In this document: piece after piece, positions 62,490-64,000 of the stretch
How the letters are laid out: every line of letters begins with the position of its first letter
Position numbering within the stretch: position 1 is the first letter of the stretch
NCBI RefSeq assembly: GCF_011386835.1
Contig: NC_088801.1
Coordinates: 20,632,824-20,696,823, forward strand
Source: Chrysemys picta bellii
Lineage: Eukaryota > Chordata > Testudines > Emydidae
DNA length: 64,000 nt
Direction of reading: 5' to 3'
Position numbers and translations under genes: made by a program
The notes under the pieces: model-generated
Told to the model about the DNA's origin: nothing
The model's database searches: none
What the model saw: the letters and a program-made list of their open reading frames with translations, nothing else

Positions 62490-64000
62490 AATTGCAGCAG
62501 AATGGCTTCACCCCTTAGTACATGTTCCCTCCACACTAGACAGTGTGGCTAATGGATCCATGTGGTTATGAATCCATCAACCCCATTCCCTCCCAGCTGC
62601 ACTTCTGAAATGCTGCTGCACAGTTGGGGAACGGGAAAGCCTCAATGGGAAGAGCTCCATGGTATGCATGGAATGTGGAACTGCTCAGCTGGGTCCTCAA
62701 ATCCTGTCCTGCTCCCTTTTCTGCAGCAGAACTATTTCTATATTTCCACTGAATCAAGCCCCCCTGCAATCATGAAGAATGAAATCAGAGTTGGTCCCAT
62801 ATAAGTATATTGTTATACATATAAGAATATGTCATATTCTGCTAAAGTGCAGAGGCAGGTGAGGGAGTAGGTCAGTATAAATGAATCTTAGTGGCATTGT
62901 GTGTGATTTATTGGGCTGGTTTTTAACCGCTCTTGCTATCTGTTCTTAACAGTCAGGTTCAACACTTTATCTCTCCTTGGGAAAGGAAGAATCTCTGGTA
63001 TGCCTAGAAAAAAAGACAGGACCGTGAAAAGATTCAACATCAATTTTGCAAGCTTCTTTCAGCCAGGAACCAGATCTGTCTGCATCTGGCTTGACATCTC
63101 TGGAATATTTCACAAGGGCTCAAATGGGCAGCCAGAAAGACAAGTCATACGAAAGTATTACTGGCCTGGGAATTCCTAAAAGTGTTGAGAGATTTCAGTA
63201 ATCACATAACACTGGTGCTGGAGAAGGATTTCTGCGCGGTAAAGCGGTTTCCTTCTCCAGTGTGTTGTAGCCCATCACCTCCCTATAGCCCACACGCTAC
63301 ATGGGACTGAGCAATCTTCAGCAGGAGGATTACATTCCATAATCAGCAGATTTACTGTAAATATGAACGTAACTTCCAGAGTTTGAAAGTACTGTTTTAC
63401 CTGATTACAGCTGTAATTTACTCAAACAGTGCGAGGCAATCATAATTGTGAACGAGAGGATGAAAAGTGGTCCTAGAGTTTACATTGCTTTACTGTGTGA
63501 GGCTCGGCAGGTCTATTTCTCTTTCAAGAAAGTGTGTCACAGAGGTTTTAAATAGGAAGGTGCTCAATAGTAGCAGAGTGGGGATAGTAATTACCTCAAA
63601 AGATTGGTATTTACTGGTTTCTCCTTTGTAGCTTAGAGTTAGAACCTCTTTTCCTGATGTGCATTTGTCTCTTGTCTGTAGTAGCTCCCATTGAATGTGA
63701 CACAGCAATTGAGTGTCTTCCGGGCTGTCTATTCTATTGTATATTTTTGGGGGGGATTGTGGTTTACTAACTTTTTTAGTCCTATTCACATAGAAATGGT
63801 AGCTGCATGATATAGGGCTATGCCAAACATTAATAATCAATCAAAAGTCATTGGCGCTACCTTGGATTTAGGTTAGCATAAGTGAGAGTAAATCAGGCAA
63901 GTCCTCTTTATTTTCCAGTTAAGGCCAGAGCTGTAGCATGTTCCTGATTCCTGAGAGCTTTAATTTATAAACAAAGAACTAAATGGTGGCTGGTCCTGCA
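62490..64000. other. non-coding stretch to the window end
   Basis: The longest open frame (63490-63840, minus, 116 codons) has no recognisable domain. Nothing else identified. Confidence 0.4.

Overview
This looks like about 64 kb of a reptile nuclear genome, most likely a turtle. The base composition is AT-rich and there are no operons or ribosome-binding sites. Most of the recognisable sequence is decayed repeats: CR1 LINEs, a tRNA-derived SINE with a CR1-like tail, MIR-like SINEs, Penelope-like elements (PLEs), hAT elements, small MITEs beginning GGG..TCTACACT, and solo LTRs. The species call rests on my recognition of this repeat set, not on a database search.

Only one host gene is convincingly visible. 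It lies on the minus strand as four coding exons: 25298-25482, 12076-12304, 6681-6734 and 6141-6373. Acceptors, donors and codon phases chain without a break (in 1/out 0, 0/1, 1/1, 1/0), giving about 234 residues. The first two exons encode a uromodulin-type eight-cysteine (D8C) module and the last a secreted-type domain. The order and wording fit the N-terminal part of VWDE (von Willebrand factor D and EGF domain protein). The signal-peptide exon should lie right of 25482 and the VWD/EGF exons left of 6141; I found neither.

Layout. 1-480: CR1. 870-6140: sequence downstream of the last visible exon. 6141-25482: the gene, with introns holding two solo LTRs (7202-8837 and 9531-10649, both with 5-bp target-site duplications), a MIR-like SINE, an LTR-like region carrying two hairpin MITEs, a LINE tail and a third hairpin MITE. 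25483-34130: sparse repeats. 34131-38632: CR1 cluster, one copy split by a hAT element. 40081-43149: two solo LTRs of one family with different 4-bp duplications. 45030-45990: CR1. 46500-48800: a broken PLE with reverse transcriptase and GIY-YIG-like sequence. 51779-52215: a hAT element with a perfect 8-bp duplication. 53446-55201: two PLE-derived inverted structures. 55482-57107: a hAT derivative with long inverted ends and a transposase remnant. 59007-59691: another hAT element. 61530-62485: a large MITE.

The most unusual material is structural: an insertion that is almost wholly a palindrome of a PLE tail, flanked by a 10-bp duplication; a second PLE copy with a perfect 55-bp inverted repeat; MITEs with long internal hairpins; and a roughly 95-bp quasi-palindromic element that seems to recur about ten times. 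I see no CRISPR array, prokaryotic system, rRNA or functional tRNA gene.
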